From contig CAJTRM010000049.1 in NCBI GenBank assembly GCA_910578865.1, positions 1 to 14,101 on the forward strand: a stretch of DNA of 14,101 nucleotides. Direction: 5' to 3'. This document shows positions 6,819-14,056 of the stretch, piece after piece (positions within the stretch are counted from its first letter, which is position 1; the number at the start of each line of letters is the position of its first letter). Below the pieces are notes generated by a model. It saw only the letters and a program-made list of their open reading frames with translations. It was not told where the DNA came from and did not search any database. The position numbers and the translations under genes were made by a program. Source of the stretch: an uncultured Dorea sp. Its GTDB lineage: Bacteria; Bacillota_A; Clostridia; Lachnospirales; Lachnospiraceae.

Positions 6819-7219
6819 TGCTTGTGTCTCCTAAAGTTCAGTCCTTCCCATGACGTTTGCAACCGTCTCGGTACTATGACCTCTGCTGACTTCTCGCCAT
6901 TCGTTGTTACTCACGGGTTTCATACTCTGTTTCCGTCCGCTGGCGAGACCTCCCTTGGTACCACACGTTTCTTTCTCTCCACATATCTGCCACATTTACT
7001 ATAATTAATTCCGAGTAGTTATTGGACTTTGGTTTGTACAGCAACCTTATCCTTAACTATAGCCTGATGTGATTTCTGTTCGTCAGACCAGAGATTTGCC
7101 TTCACCTTCCTTCAGATTCCACCTCACGATGGACACCCTTGGTGTTCGGCTGTATCCTTCCCACTACTAGGGCGGATTGGGGACTTTCACCCGTTAGAAA
7201 CGTGCGCCGCAAGGCGCAC
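6819..7219 (-). ncRNA. 5' RNA domains of the outer intron
   Basis: This 400-base stretch holds no gene. It starts with GTGCGCC and has the group II-like GGGTGAAAGTCCC segment soon after. A hairpin at 7031-7046 (stem GGTT/AACC on the minus strand) exposes TGTA, which could be EBS1 for the four exon bases TACA that precede the intron. The maturase ribosome binding site closes the region. Confidence 0.65.
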
Positions 7220-7229
7220 TGTAAATATA

Positions 7230-7254
7230 GCAGGCAATCTCATAGACTACCTGC
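7230..7254 (-). other. Hairpin in the outer intron's 5' exon
   Basis: GCAGGTA (7254-7248) pairs with TGCCTGC (7236-7230) over seven bases including one G-U, followed on the minus strand by TATATTTACA and then the intron. Group IIC introns characteristically insert a few bases after terminator-like hairpins. It may have been the terminator of the PHP-ATPase unit. Confidence 0.55.
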
Positions 7255-7414
7255 CATATAAAATAAATAATATACTCTTGTACTATTCGAACTCCTCGGC
7301 GAATAGTGTGAACTGGACATTTCTGTTTGATTTTTAATGGATTTATTATCCATATTCTTTAAAAATCACTCTCATATTTGAGTCGGCTAAAATTTTTAGA
7401 GCCAAAATAGAGCC
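7241..7414 (-). repeat. Attachment-like tail, copy 3 (after PHP-ATPase gene)
   Basis: 7241-7301 repeats 2635-2693 and contains the longest core match to the tRNA-like T arm (ATTCGAACTCCTCGGCG, 7285-7301; 15 of 17 bases equal to 1261-1277). At 7397-7414 the 7-4-7 tandem has a different heptamer, TAGAGCC-AAAA-TAGAGCC. The spacing between core and tandem is about 112 bases, as in copies 1 and 2. On the minus strand, just before the tandem, codons read HHVDDADKEKVAALAMA, which looks like a tyrosine recombinase C terminus but is cut off upstream by a stop. The stretch 7302-7396 holds no gene. Confidence 0.6.
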
Positions 7415-7498
7415 ATAGCCAAAGCCGCTACTTTCTCCTTGTCTGCATCATCTACATGGTGCTTATATTTCGTTCACAAAAACATATGCACAAACCGA

Positions 7499-10159
7499 CT
7501 ACTTATACTGATACTTCTTTTCTCTCTTACGGAATGCTTCTTCCCCTCCTTCCATAATATCACATATTCCTTCACGAATTACTTTTTCTTCTATACATCC
7601 TGCCTTTTTACCTTTTCTAAAAGTAACTTTTCCATCTGAGTTTCTTTCAAGAACAATAATAGCTTCTGCATCTCCCAATACTGGAATATTAGGATTATGA
7701 GTAACTATAATTATTTGGCGCTTATTTTTCATTTTTCTAATGGATCTAACTACTAAATTATATATCAAACTATTGTCTAAGTCATCTTCTGGCTGATCAA
7801 TAATCAGAGGATTTTCCCCACTGTTTAAAATAAACGCTAGTATTGCAGCACTTTTCTGTCCTGGCGAGCCTTCATTTATATCTATTTCTCCAGTTTCTTC
7901 TATTATTTTAATCTTCAATTTATCTTCAGGGATAACTTTTACTAAGGCACTCAATGTATCATTATTAAATTTATCCCTCCATAGTTTTCCAAATCTTATA
8001 TCAGAAGGGGTAATTCCAATAGATTCAATTTCACCTAAATCCGTTGTAAGCAAAAATTTCAAAAAATCTTTATAATGCTTCCAATTATTATCATTCGACA
8101 AAATATAATCTGAGAGTCCTTGAAAATCATTATCAAAAATACCTTCTCTTCCAAATTCTCTTTGCATATTTGCTTTCCATCGCGCAATATGTCCCATTGG
8201 TGTTATAGAAATCATAATATTTTCTAAATCCATCTTTTGAATAACATGTTCTCTCTTTTGAGACAAATCCAGACGTTTTTGAACAAAAGAATTTATGCTT
8301 TCTTCAATTTTTTCTACTAATTTTCCTTGTTCTTTCTGCACATTAAGCAACTCCTCATATCTCTGACGATTCTTTTGGAGTTGATCTTGAAGCAGATTTA
8401 TATCTTCTCCACCAGTATTTTGAATGTCCTCAAGTGCCTTGATATATTCTTTATGCATTTCTTCACGTTTAATGTATGTAGCAGAAACAACATATTGCTT
8501 TTCAATTGTTTCTATGGCTTCTAATTTCTGATTTAAAAATGCACTAATTTCATTATTACATTTCAAAATTTCCTGCACTGTTTCAATTTCAATTTTGTTG
8601 GTTTCATCATAAAGTTTCAATTCTTCTAATTGGTTATTTATCTCTTCTCCATGCTCTTTATATTGAGAAATTGATTCTTCTAATAAGTTTTTCTTAGTAC
8701 TGAACAATTTCTCTATATTCTTAATTTTTGCATCAATTGTTTCAAAATTTGCCCTCGCCTTTTCTACTCCACTAGCCTTAAATTTCTTTAATATTGCATC
8801 TGCCTTTTCTATTTCTGCTTTAATAGTGGGCATTTCTCGAATTTTTTTCCTATTATTTTTATACTCATCAGAATATTTAATCATTTCCAATAATGCCTGA
8901 TCAATTTCATCGGAATATGAATATATTTCTGTGCTTACCTTATCATCAATCATCTTAACAAGTGGACTAATCCCTTGATTAGAAATACTATCATCTCCAT
9001 CTATAAGGTTAAAAATCTCCTTTTGTCCATAGAAATCAACCTTAAACTCCGGTGGATTCTCAACAACACCATCATCATCAATAATTTTACTTTCCAGTTG
9101 TTTTCCTTTACGACTCATTTCTATCTTGTATGGCTTATTACTACCAAAATTATAATATGTTGAAAGTTTACCACCTTTATCCAAGGTTTTGTCCAACAAT
9201 TTACATTTTGAAAGCTCTCTCTCATTTCCCACACCGTAATTTATTGCATCAACAATTGTAGATTTTCCTGTTCCCCTTCCACCAACAATACAATTTAAAT
9301 TTGGTGAAAATCGCATATTCATTTTTGTCATATGGCTAATACCTTCTACTTCTATGCCACTTACATAATTATATGTTATTTCATTTGGATTAAAATCCAC
9401 TCCAATCTTTTGAATATCTAACCAATTGAGACATCTATGCTCTGGATCAATAAAAACCTGTTTAAGTCCCTCAAACGAAAGTGAAGATAACTTAACCCAA
9501 GTAAACATCTTCCCAAATCCATCTATAGAATGCTGAGATTCATCACTTGCTGATGGATTATCAGAACCTGTAATTAGTACTGCATTGTTTATTACATTAG
9601 CCTTTACCTTATTATCATACTCTCTTATATCTTCTTCATTTCTAATTTCTACTGCTGAAAACTTTAAAAATTCTTGATATTTTTTTATTGCATTTATAGT
9701 ACTTTTTCCTAACCCCTTATTTGATGCAAAATGAGCTGGAATGACAAAAATTTTGTTTTCAAGTTCTATACAAAGATCTTTTAATCTATCTTCAGATACA
9801 TTAATTTCTGTATCTGCCCAATCACTTCTTTTCAACTTAAGGTTGCTAATAACAGCATCTTCAATTTCAGTAACCGTCATCTTATCATCAAATATAATCA
9901 AAAAATGAGTGAAATCTGCCGAAACACATAGTTCTATTCCATAGAACACCTTAAAATTATCATCTTCATATTGTTTTTTTACGTTTTCGATTCTACTAAT
10001 ATATCCTACAGAGTTATGATCACTTACAACTACAGCATTAATTCCTGATTCTTTAGCTTTCTTCAGCCACATATCTGGAGTAACTCTCTTATCCGGAAAG
10101 CATCTACTTTCAGGAGTATGTGTATGAAAATCAACTTTATACCACCTAGCTAACGCCAT
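7499..10159 (-). CDS. PHP phosphoesterase plus SMC-like ATPase (TrlF-like)
   Basis: An 886-residue two-domain protein. The N-terminal PHP domain has DFHTHT (10-15), VVSDHN (44-49), GIE (74-76), PAHFAS (141-146) and TGSDNPS (197-203), the metal-binding residues of PHP phosphoesterases or nucleases. An ABC/SMC-type ATPase follows, with Walker A GGRGTGKS (293-300), a long coiled coil (about 430-690), signature SPGQKSAA (from 765), Walker B LIIDQPEDD (785-793) and switch histidine THNP (820-823). The architecture matches proteins annotated as TrlF family AAA-like ATPases. A role in nucleic-acid sensing and cleavage in phage defence is an inference from architecture. ATG 10159 has GAGG 7 bases upstream. 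It is AT-rich, stands alone, and its stop lies about 85 bases from the attachment-like tandem. Confidence 0.85.
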   Translation of the reverse strand: MALARWYKVDFHTHTPESRCFPDKRVTPDMWLKKAKESGINAVVVSDHNSVGYISRIENVKKQYEDDNFKVFYGIELCVSADFTHFLIIFDDKMTVTEIEDAVISNLKLKRSDWADTEINVSEDRLKDLCIELENKIFVIPAHFASNKGLGKSTINAIKKYQEFLKFSAVEIRNEEDIREYDNKVKANVINNAVLITGSDNPSASDESQHSIDGFGKMFTWVKLSSLSFEGLKQVFIDPEHRCLNWLDIQKIGVDFNPNEITYNYVSGIEVEGISHMTKMNMRFSPNLNCIVGGRGTGKSTIVDAINYGVGNERELSKCKLLDKTLDKGGKLSTYYNFGSNKPYKIEMSRKGKQLESKIIDDDGVVENPPEFKVDFYGQKEIFNLIDGDDSISNQGISPLVKMIDDKVSTEIYSYSDEIDQALLEMIKYSDEYKNNRKKIREMPTIKAEIEKADAILKKFKASGVEKARANFETIDAKIKNIEKLFSTKKNLLEESISQYKEHGEEINNQLEELKLYDETNKIEIETVQEILKCNNEISAFLNQKLEAIETIEKQYVVSATYIKREEMHKEYIKALEDIQNTGGEDINLLQDQLQKNRQRYEELLNVQKEQGKLVEKIEESINSFVQKRLDLSQKREHVIQKMDLENIMISITPMGHIARWKANMQREFGREGIFDNDFQGLSDYILSNDNNWKHYKDFLKFLLTTDLGEIESIGITPSDIRFGKLWRDKFNNDTLSALVKVIPEDKLKIKIIEETGEIDINEGSPGQKSAAILAFILNSGENPLIIDQPEDDLDNSLIYNLVVRSIRKMKNKRQIIIVTHNPNIPVLGDAEAIIVLERNSDGKVTFRKGKKAGCIEEKVIREGICDIMEGGEEAFRKREKKYQYK

Positions 10160-10251
10160 ATCAATACCTCATTTCTTTCGTAATTATTAATTTACTATCT
10201 ATTTTCGTCAGTAATATCAAACATTAGAATAATTTGTTTGATTTATTAATT

Positions 10252-10275
10252 AAAAAAGATATAATACCAATTATA
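10252..10275 (-). terminator. Weak terminator-like hairpin after yjdF
   Basis: TATAAT/ATTATA with loop TGGT, followed on the minus strand by TCTTTTTT. The stem is all A-T, so this is tentative. The rest of 10160-10278 is AT-rich and should hold the PHP-ATPase promoter, but I see no convincing -35/-10 pair. Confidence 0.3.
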
Positions 10276-10278
10276 AAT

Positions 10279-10695
10279 TTACCTGCCCTTATGCTTCTCT
10301 TTCCTTTTCTGCTGTTTCAGTTCAAATTGCCGCTGTTTCTCCGCTTCCCGCTGTTCCCGACTCACAATCTTACGTTCAGTTTTCAACTGCTCCTGCTGTA
10401 ATTTCAAAGCCTGTTGCGACTTTGTACCTATTCCTGTACTCTGTACTTGTTTCCGTACTTCACGCTGTACCCGTTTAGGATTGCGACCAGCTTCTTTTAC
10501 ATCGGTTGCCACAGCCGGACTAAACCGTAACTGATAGTAATTTTTCAGAACGAAATCATATACCTCATAGTCTTTTGGTTCTGCCCCAAACGTAACCTTA
10601 CACACAGCTAACTTTCCATCTGATACTCGCTCAAACACTCCCACCCAAAAGGGAGCTTCAAAAAATACTGTCAATTTTCCTGATACTTTGTCCAT
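10279..10695 (-). CDS. yjdF: YjdF family protein (DUF2992)
   Basis: 138 residues. The N-terminal 70 residues (KLTVFFEAPFWVGVFER, then KVTFGAEPKDYEVYDFVLKNY) match the YjdF/DUF2992 family. The C-terminal half is highly charged and Lys/Arg/Gln-rich (GTKSQQALKLQQEQLK, then QKRKEKHKGR), also typical. The biochemical function of the family is not known. Its genes are often controlled by yjdF riboswitches that respond to azaaromatic compounds, so a role in handling toxic heteroaromatics has been suggested. AAGGAGG lies 7 bases before ATG 10695. The leader upstream has the riboswitch features described separately. It is transcribed apart from the metallo-hydrolase operon, with a 307-base gap that holds the riboswitch and a palindrome. 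Confidence 0.88.
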   Translation of the reverse strand: MDKVSGKLTVFFEAPFWVGVFERVSDGKLAVCKVTFGAEPKDYEVYDFVLKNYYQLRFSPAVATDVKEAGRNPKRVQREVRKQVQSTGIGTKSQQALKLQQEQLKTERKIVSREQREAEKQRQFELKQQKRKEKHKGR

Positions 10696-10731
10696 GACAA
10701 TTCCTCCTTAAAATAATTGTAATGAACAAAG

Positions 10732-10825
10732 AACGGACGACCCTAAGGAGGGAGGGCTACTTACACCAGATCGGTGCGACTGGACTACCTACCAGTTCTG
10801 CAAGATTGCCTTGCGTTGTGTTTTT
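10732..10825 (-). promoter_or_regulatory. yjdF-class riboswitch
   Basis: The leader directly upstream of a yjdF gene shows, on the minus strand, an ACACAACGCAAGG start and hairpins GCAAG/CTTGC, ACTGG/CCAGT and CACC/GGTG. It ends with a CCCT...AGGG element that contains CCTCCTTA (10751-10744). This octamer is the exact complement of TAAGGAGG (10710-10703), the ribosome binding site, which points to control of translation initiation. Class assignment rests on gene context and remembered consensus; no covariance search was possible. Confidence 0.72.
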
Positions 10826-10933
10826 ATCTTTGCTCCTATATATTACCATATAAACGCCCATTTTTCCACAAAAATATGGCAATCCACATATAACTGCAAA
10901 CTGCCATTTTACCATTTTCCTTATCTGCTTTAA

Positions 10934-10959
10934 ATTACATGGTGCTAGCACCATGTAAT
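10934..10959. promoter_or_regulatory. 26-bp perfect palindrome, operator-like
   Basis: Left arm ATTACATGGTG, centre CTAG, right arm the exact complement. No T tract follows on either strand, so it is not an obvious terminator. It lies upstream of the yjdF riboswitch and downstream of the metallo-hydrolase stop codon, where an operator of the yjdF transcript would sit. A dimeric regulator (TetR-, MarR- or MerR-type) is plausible, but none is encoded in the window. Confidence 0.5.
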
Positions 10960-11002
10960 AACTATCATCAACGAGAACTTTATCTTTGTCACAGCCTATT
11001 TC

Positions 11003-11764
11003 CTATAACCATACTCCCCAATCCCCATAATTAAATGTTCCACTGCCATGATGAAGTTTTCCGTCCATCTTGAGATTTCTAAACGCTTCCCGCATACGGA
11101 TTAAGATTTCCGGTTCTATATCCAGTGAGTGGTGCGCCGGAAACACTTTCTTCACAGGCAATGCCGCAACTTTTTCCAAAGAATCGAGGTATGCCTCCGG
11201 GTCAGTAGACGGATAATAAGCAAACAGAATATCTTTATATACCAAATCGCCTGTAAATAAATATCCCCTGCTTTTTTCCCAAAAGCACAAATGCCCCGGA
11301 GAATGTCCGGGAGTATGCAGCACTTCAATTTCCCTGCCGCCAATATCAATGATGTCATGGTCTGTCAGCACTTTTGTTGGCATACCCTGAAAAAACTCAT
11401 AATTGTTCACACAAAATCCTTCGGGCAAATCACAGCGGTCTATGACCATCTCTCTTATCGTTTCAATTGATAAAGGGAATTTACCATTCAGCCAATCCAA
11501 TTCATCAGCATGGGCATAAAAATCCGTGAAATACTTATGCCCGCCAATATGATCCCAGTGAATATGCGTAGCTACTGCCGTAATTGGCTTATCGGTAAGC
11601 TTCAGCACTTCCTCATAGATATTGAAGATGCCAAGCCCCGTATCAATAAGCAAACTTCGGGTATTTCCATTCAACAGATAGCAATGCGTTTCCTCCCAAT
11701 GCCGGTATTCACTGATAATATATGTATTTTCATCAATCTTATCTATTGTAAACCAGTTATCCAT
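11003..11764 (-). CDS. Metallo-beta-lactamase-fold hydrolase
   Basis: 253 residues with a complete metal site: THIHWDH (66-72; His67, His69, Asp71, His72), HTPGHSPGH with His154, TGD with Asp173, and PAHH with His211. This is the dinuclear-zinc hydrolase core of the MBL superfamily. The glyoxalase II-like spacing and HTPGHSPGH suggest a thioester, lactone or phosphoester substrate rather than a beta-lactam, but the substrate cannot be read from the sequence. No signal peptide is present, so it is cytoplasmic. AAGGAG lies 9 bases before ATG 11764. The gene follows the HEAT-repeat gene by 30 bases on the same strand, so they probably form an operon. Confidence 0.88.
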   Translation of the reverse strand: MDNWFTIDKIDENTYIISEYRHWEETHCYLLNGNTRSLLIDTGLGIFNIYEEVLKLTDKPITAVATHIHWDHIGGHKYFTDFYAHADELDWLNGKFPLSIETIREMVIDRCDLPEGFCVNNYEFFQGMPTKVLTDHDIIDIGGREIEVLHTPGHSPGHLCFWEKSRGYLFTGDLVYKDILFAYYPSTDPEAYLDSLEKVAALPVKKVFPAHHSLDIEPEILIRMREAFRNLKMDGKLHHGSGTFNYGDWGVWL

Positions 11765-11794
11765 TACTCTATACTCCTTAAAATCTCAATAAAT

Positions 11795-12244
11795 TTATAG
11801 CTTCTCTATCTCTGCCAAAGAATTTTGAATATCCTTATAAACCAATGGTTGCATACTGTCTGCATAAATAGATGTATCTGCTTTTTGCAGTGCGGCAACA
11901 ATATCACACTTTAATTCCGGCTTATTCTTTGCAATCATAGTCAGTAATTTTATACACTGTCTTGCCGTTATCGGCTTAACATCTTCTATATGCTTCAAAT
12001 ATTCGTCTATAATTTCATCAATTTTATTATCTATATCCCATTTAGCGTTATAGGCAATCAGCGTAAGCCCTCTTGTCCGAATATAGGAATTATCACTGTC
12101 AATCATTTCGGCTAATTTATCCATATAACAATATACCTTGTCCGATTCCTCACATTCTTTTTGCAACGTCTGTAATGCTTTGTATGCCGTATTATTATTT
12201 TTATCAAATAACAGCGAAAAATTATCCTCAATCTTTATTTCCAT
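11795..12244 (-). CDS. HEAT-repeat protein ('SufBD'-labelled family)
   Basis: A 149-residue all-helical protein with about three HEAT-like helix pairs: SDNSYIRTRGLTLIAYNAKW (residues about 50-69), then VKPITARQCIKLLTMIAKNKPEL, and LVYKDIQNSLAEIEKL at the end. Related Clostridia proteins are often labelled SufBD in databases, although there is no sign of an iron-sulfur assembly scaffold here. HEAT repeats usually mediate protein binding. ATG 12244 has GGGAGA about 9 bases upstream. It is the first gene of a probable two-gene operon with the metallo-hydrolase. The region 12245-12351 shows no feature. Confidence 0.7.
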   Translation of the reverse strand: MEIKIEDNFSLLFDKNNNTAYKALQTLQKECEESDKVYCYMDKLAEMIDSDNSYIRTRGLTLIAYNAKWDIDNKIDEIIDEYLKHIEDVKPITARQCIKLLTMIAKNKPELKCDIVAALQKADTSIYADSMQPLVYKDIQNSLAEIEKL

Positions 12245-12351
12245 GCCGTTTCATCTCCCATATCTTAAATCATGCTTTCGATTATAGCACTTTCTCTCTG
12301 TATCTGCCACTATAAAATACAGGGCATAGCAACCGCCACGCCCCACATCTC

Positions 12352-12666
12352 TTATCGTTCCAACGACTTTTCAAGCTTCTGTTTCTGCCCTTTCAAATCG
12401 TTCTGTTTCTTATACAGATTATTGCGCTCTTTACAGAGTTCTTTCATTCGCTCCAACTGCGCCCGCACTCCCTCCCTGCAATCCGGATCTATCTTTTTAT
12501 ATTCCCCTGTCAGATTGCGGATTGTATTATTGTTTTCCTTTATCTACTCCGAAAGACATACCCAGTCTATCAGATTTTGCACTTCCTTGTCCGTTTCGTA
12601 AAGGTCTGTATCTGCCACGATTTTAGCACACAGCCGCACCATAACTTTCTTTTCCATATCGGTCAT
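12352..12666 (-). pseudogene. Small relaxase-linked gene with in-frame TAG
   Basis: The frame starts at ATG 12666, 19 bases after the relaxase stop, and reads MTDMEKKVMVRLCAKIVAD... At codon 41 a TAG (12546-12544) interrupts it, but the same frame stays open, with sensible charged helical sequence (IKENNNTIRNL, then MKELCKERNNLYKKQNDL), to TAA at 12354-12352. One C-to-T change (CAG to TAG, giving SEQIKE) would explain it. The intact protein would have 104 residues, mostly coiled coil. I do not recognise the family; position and charge suggest a relaxosome accessory. The first 40 residues may still be made, or the TAG may be read through. Confidence 0.6.
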
Positions 12667-12685
12667 ATCCTATCAATCCCCTTTC

Positions 12686-14056
12686 CTATCGGCTCATTTC
12701 AAAAGCACGTTTCGGGCATTTCTTTTCCCTTTCTGCCTGTTCTAATGCCTTTGACCGTTCCACTATTGACTGCACCTGTTCCCTACCGAAATAACACTCC
12801 AATCGCCCCAAATCAACTGCTTTTTCCTGCAATCGGTCTATGGTGTCGCTCTGCTCCATGACCTTATCCGTCAAACGGCTAATCTGCTTTTGTTGCCCGT
12901 CCACCTTGGCGGTCAGCTTCCTGCCCTGCTCCGTAAGCTGTACGCATTTGATAGTCAGATTTTTTACCACTTCTTTTAATTTCTCTACAAGAGGAAGTGC
13001 TTTTTTATCCCGATAATTCTTTGCGCTCATCAATGCCCCCGGCTCTGCCAACTGCCATTTCACATCTTCATCATAGGCGTGTATATTGCGCTCCATGATT
13101 TCCTTTGACTGAACTATTTTGTTAAGTTCCTGCTGTAACTTTTTCTGCTGTTTTTCCAACTTTTCATTTTCGGATAACAGCTTTTCCTTATCCTCTGTCA
13201 GTGTTTCCGTCTGCTCCTTTAGCAGAAGATTTGTAGCGGAAAGTTCCGATACTTCCTGCCGGATCACTTCGCCCTCTTTCCGTATCTGCTCCGTTTCCTG
13301 TCCTGCCTCTATCTGCTGATGAAAAATATCGGATAATTCCTCTTTACTGCCGGAGATTGTCTGTTCCAGTTCCGCAACTTCTTTCTGTCGCTCCTGCTTC
13401 TCAAAATCTAAAACAGATAAATGCTTTTCATGTGTTCCCTTTTTCTCCCACTCAATGCCATGCTGTAACATAATCTCCGCAAGCCGCTCTTTCTCTGCAG
13501 CTACCCACTGGTTACGCTCCGTTTCACTCCTTGTGCCGCCCTTAAATCCAAGTTCTACTAATGCCTTTTTTAACGACACTCTTGTTTCTAGCCCTCTCTT
13601 GCTTCCAGTCGTATAGGGTATAAAATCTATATGCAGATGTGGCGTGGCTTCGTCCATGTGGAGATGTGCTGAAAATACCCTTAATGTAGGATTGCGCCGC
13701 TGAAAGTCCTGCATATATTCATCAAGTATTTTTGCCGCAAGCTGTCCGTCCTCTGTCTTTGCCCCCATATCGTCCTTGTTGCCTATCTGCAAAATAATCT
13801 CATGGAATGGCTTCTCCTGTTTGCCAGAGCAAATTTTTTCATAATAATCATCAATCCGGCGGTCACCTCTGGTCTGTTTCTCATTGTACCGAGCAAGTGC
13901 TTCATCAAATAATTCGTGGTAAACGTCTTTGATATTTTCCTTGCAGTATTCCACATTCAGACAACTCCGCTCCGGGTCAGTGTTCTTTGCGTGAAATTTT
14001 CTGCTGTTGTGGTTGACAGAGCCTTTCCCTGTCATAACGCTGATAGTCCGCTTCAA
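12686..14056 (-). CDS. mobV: MobV (Pre/Mob) family relaxase
   Basis: 456 residues. The N-terminal domain shows MobV motif I NHNSRKFH (15-22) and the metal-binding motif HLHMDEATPHLH (131-142), followed by TGSKRGLETRVSLKKAL and WEKKGTHEKHLSVLDFEKQER. This enzyme nicks oriT and leads the strand during conjugative mobilisation. From about residue 225 on the protein is mostly coiled coil (KEELSDIFHQQ, EKLLSENEKLEKQQKK). The start is taken as TTG 14056 because RTISVM is conserved in the family and a stop codon lies directly upstream in frame; ATG 14035 is the alternative. A GGGAGAAAGGG stretch precedes it. With no conjugation apparatus in view, this fits an integrative mobilisable element extending right of the window. 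Confidence 0.92.
   Translation of the reverse strand: MKRTISVMTGKGSVNHNSRKFHAKNTDPERSCLNVEYCKENIKDVYHELFDEALARYNEKQTRGDRRIDDYYEKICSGKQEKPFHEIILQIGNKDDMGAKTEDGQLAAKILDEYMQDFQRRNPTLRVFSAHLHMDEATPHLHIDFIPYTTGSKRGLETRVSLKKALVELGFKGGTRSETERNQWVAAEKERLAEIMLQHGIEWEKKGTHEKHLSVLDFEKQERQKEVAELEQTISGSKEELSDIFHQQIEAGQETEQIRKEGEVIRQEVSELSATNLLLKEQTETLTEDKEKLLSENEKLEKQQKKLQQELNKIVQSKEIMERNIHAYDEDVKWQLAEPGALMSAKNYRDKKALPLVEKLKEVVKNLTIKCVQLTEQGRKLTAKVDGQQKQISRLTDKVMEQSDTIDRLQEKAVDLGRLECYFGREQVQSIVERSKALEQAEREKKCPKRAFEMSR

Larger units (their letters stand above)
3495..7219 (-). mobile_element. Outer group IIC intron, interrupted by a second intron
   Basis: The 5' end GTGCGCC (7219-7213) matches the group II start consensus and forms a 7-bp hairpin with GGCGCAC. 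The ORF in domain IV is a group IIC-like maturase. Domain V is at 5371-5404 with a CGC triad, as in group IIC. Domain VI (GGCTAACC/GGTTAGCC, 3506-3528) and the 3' end CTCGAT (3500-3495) are displaced to the far side of the inner intron. Without the inner intron the element is 1,892 bases. It lies just downstream of a hairpin (7230-7254), the usual target type for group IIC introns. Because its maturase is frameshifted, it may need help from another maturase to splice or move. Confidence 0.85.

Noticed and set aside
3538..7219. Two tandem introns side by side rather than nested
   Set aside because: The outer intron lacks domain VI and a 3' end before the inner one starts; both appear only beyond the inner 3' end, and joining across the inner intron restores the expected junction.
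7415..7498. A functional tyrosine integrase gene next to the PHP-ATPase
   Set aside because: Only about 20 recombinase-like C-terminal codons (HHVDDADKEKVAALAMA) are present, with a stop codon just upstream. At most it is a remnant.
10757..10954. 65-codon minus-strand frame upstream of yjdF
   Set aside because: It covers the riboswitch and its promoter region, shows no family resemblance and has no ribosome binding site.
12577..12861. Plus-strand frames opposite the relaxase and the small mobilisation gene
   Set aside because: They are antisense shadows of coding sequence with low-complexity composition and no family match.
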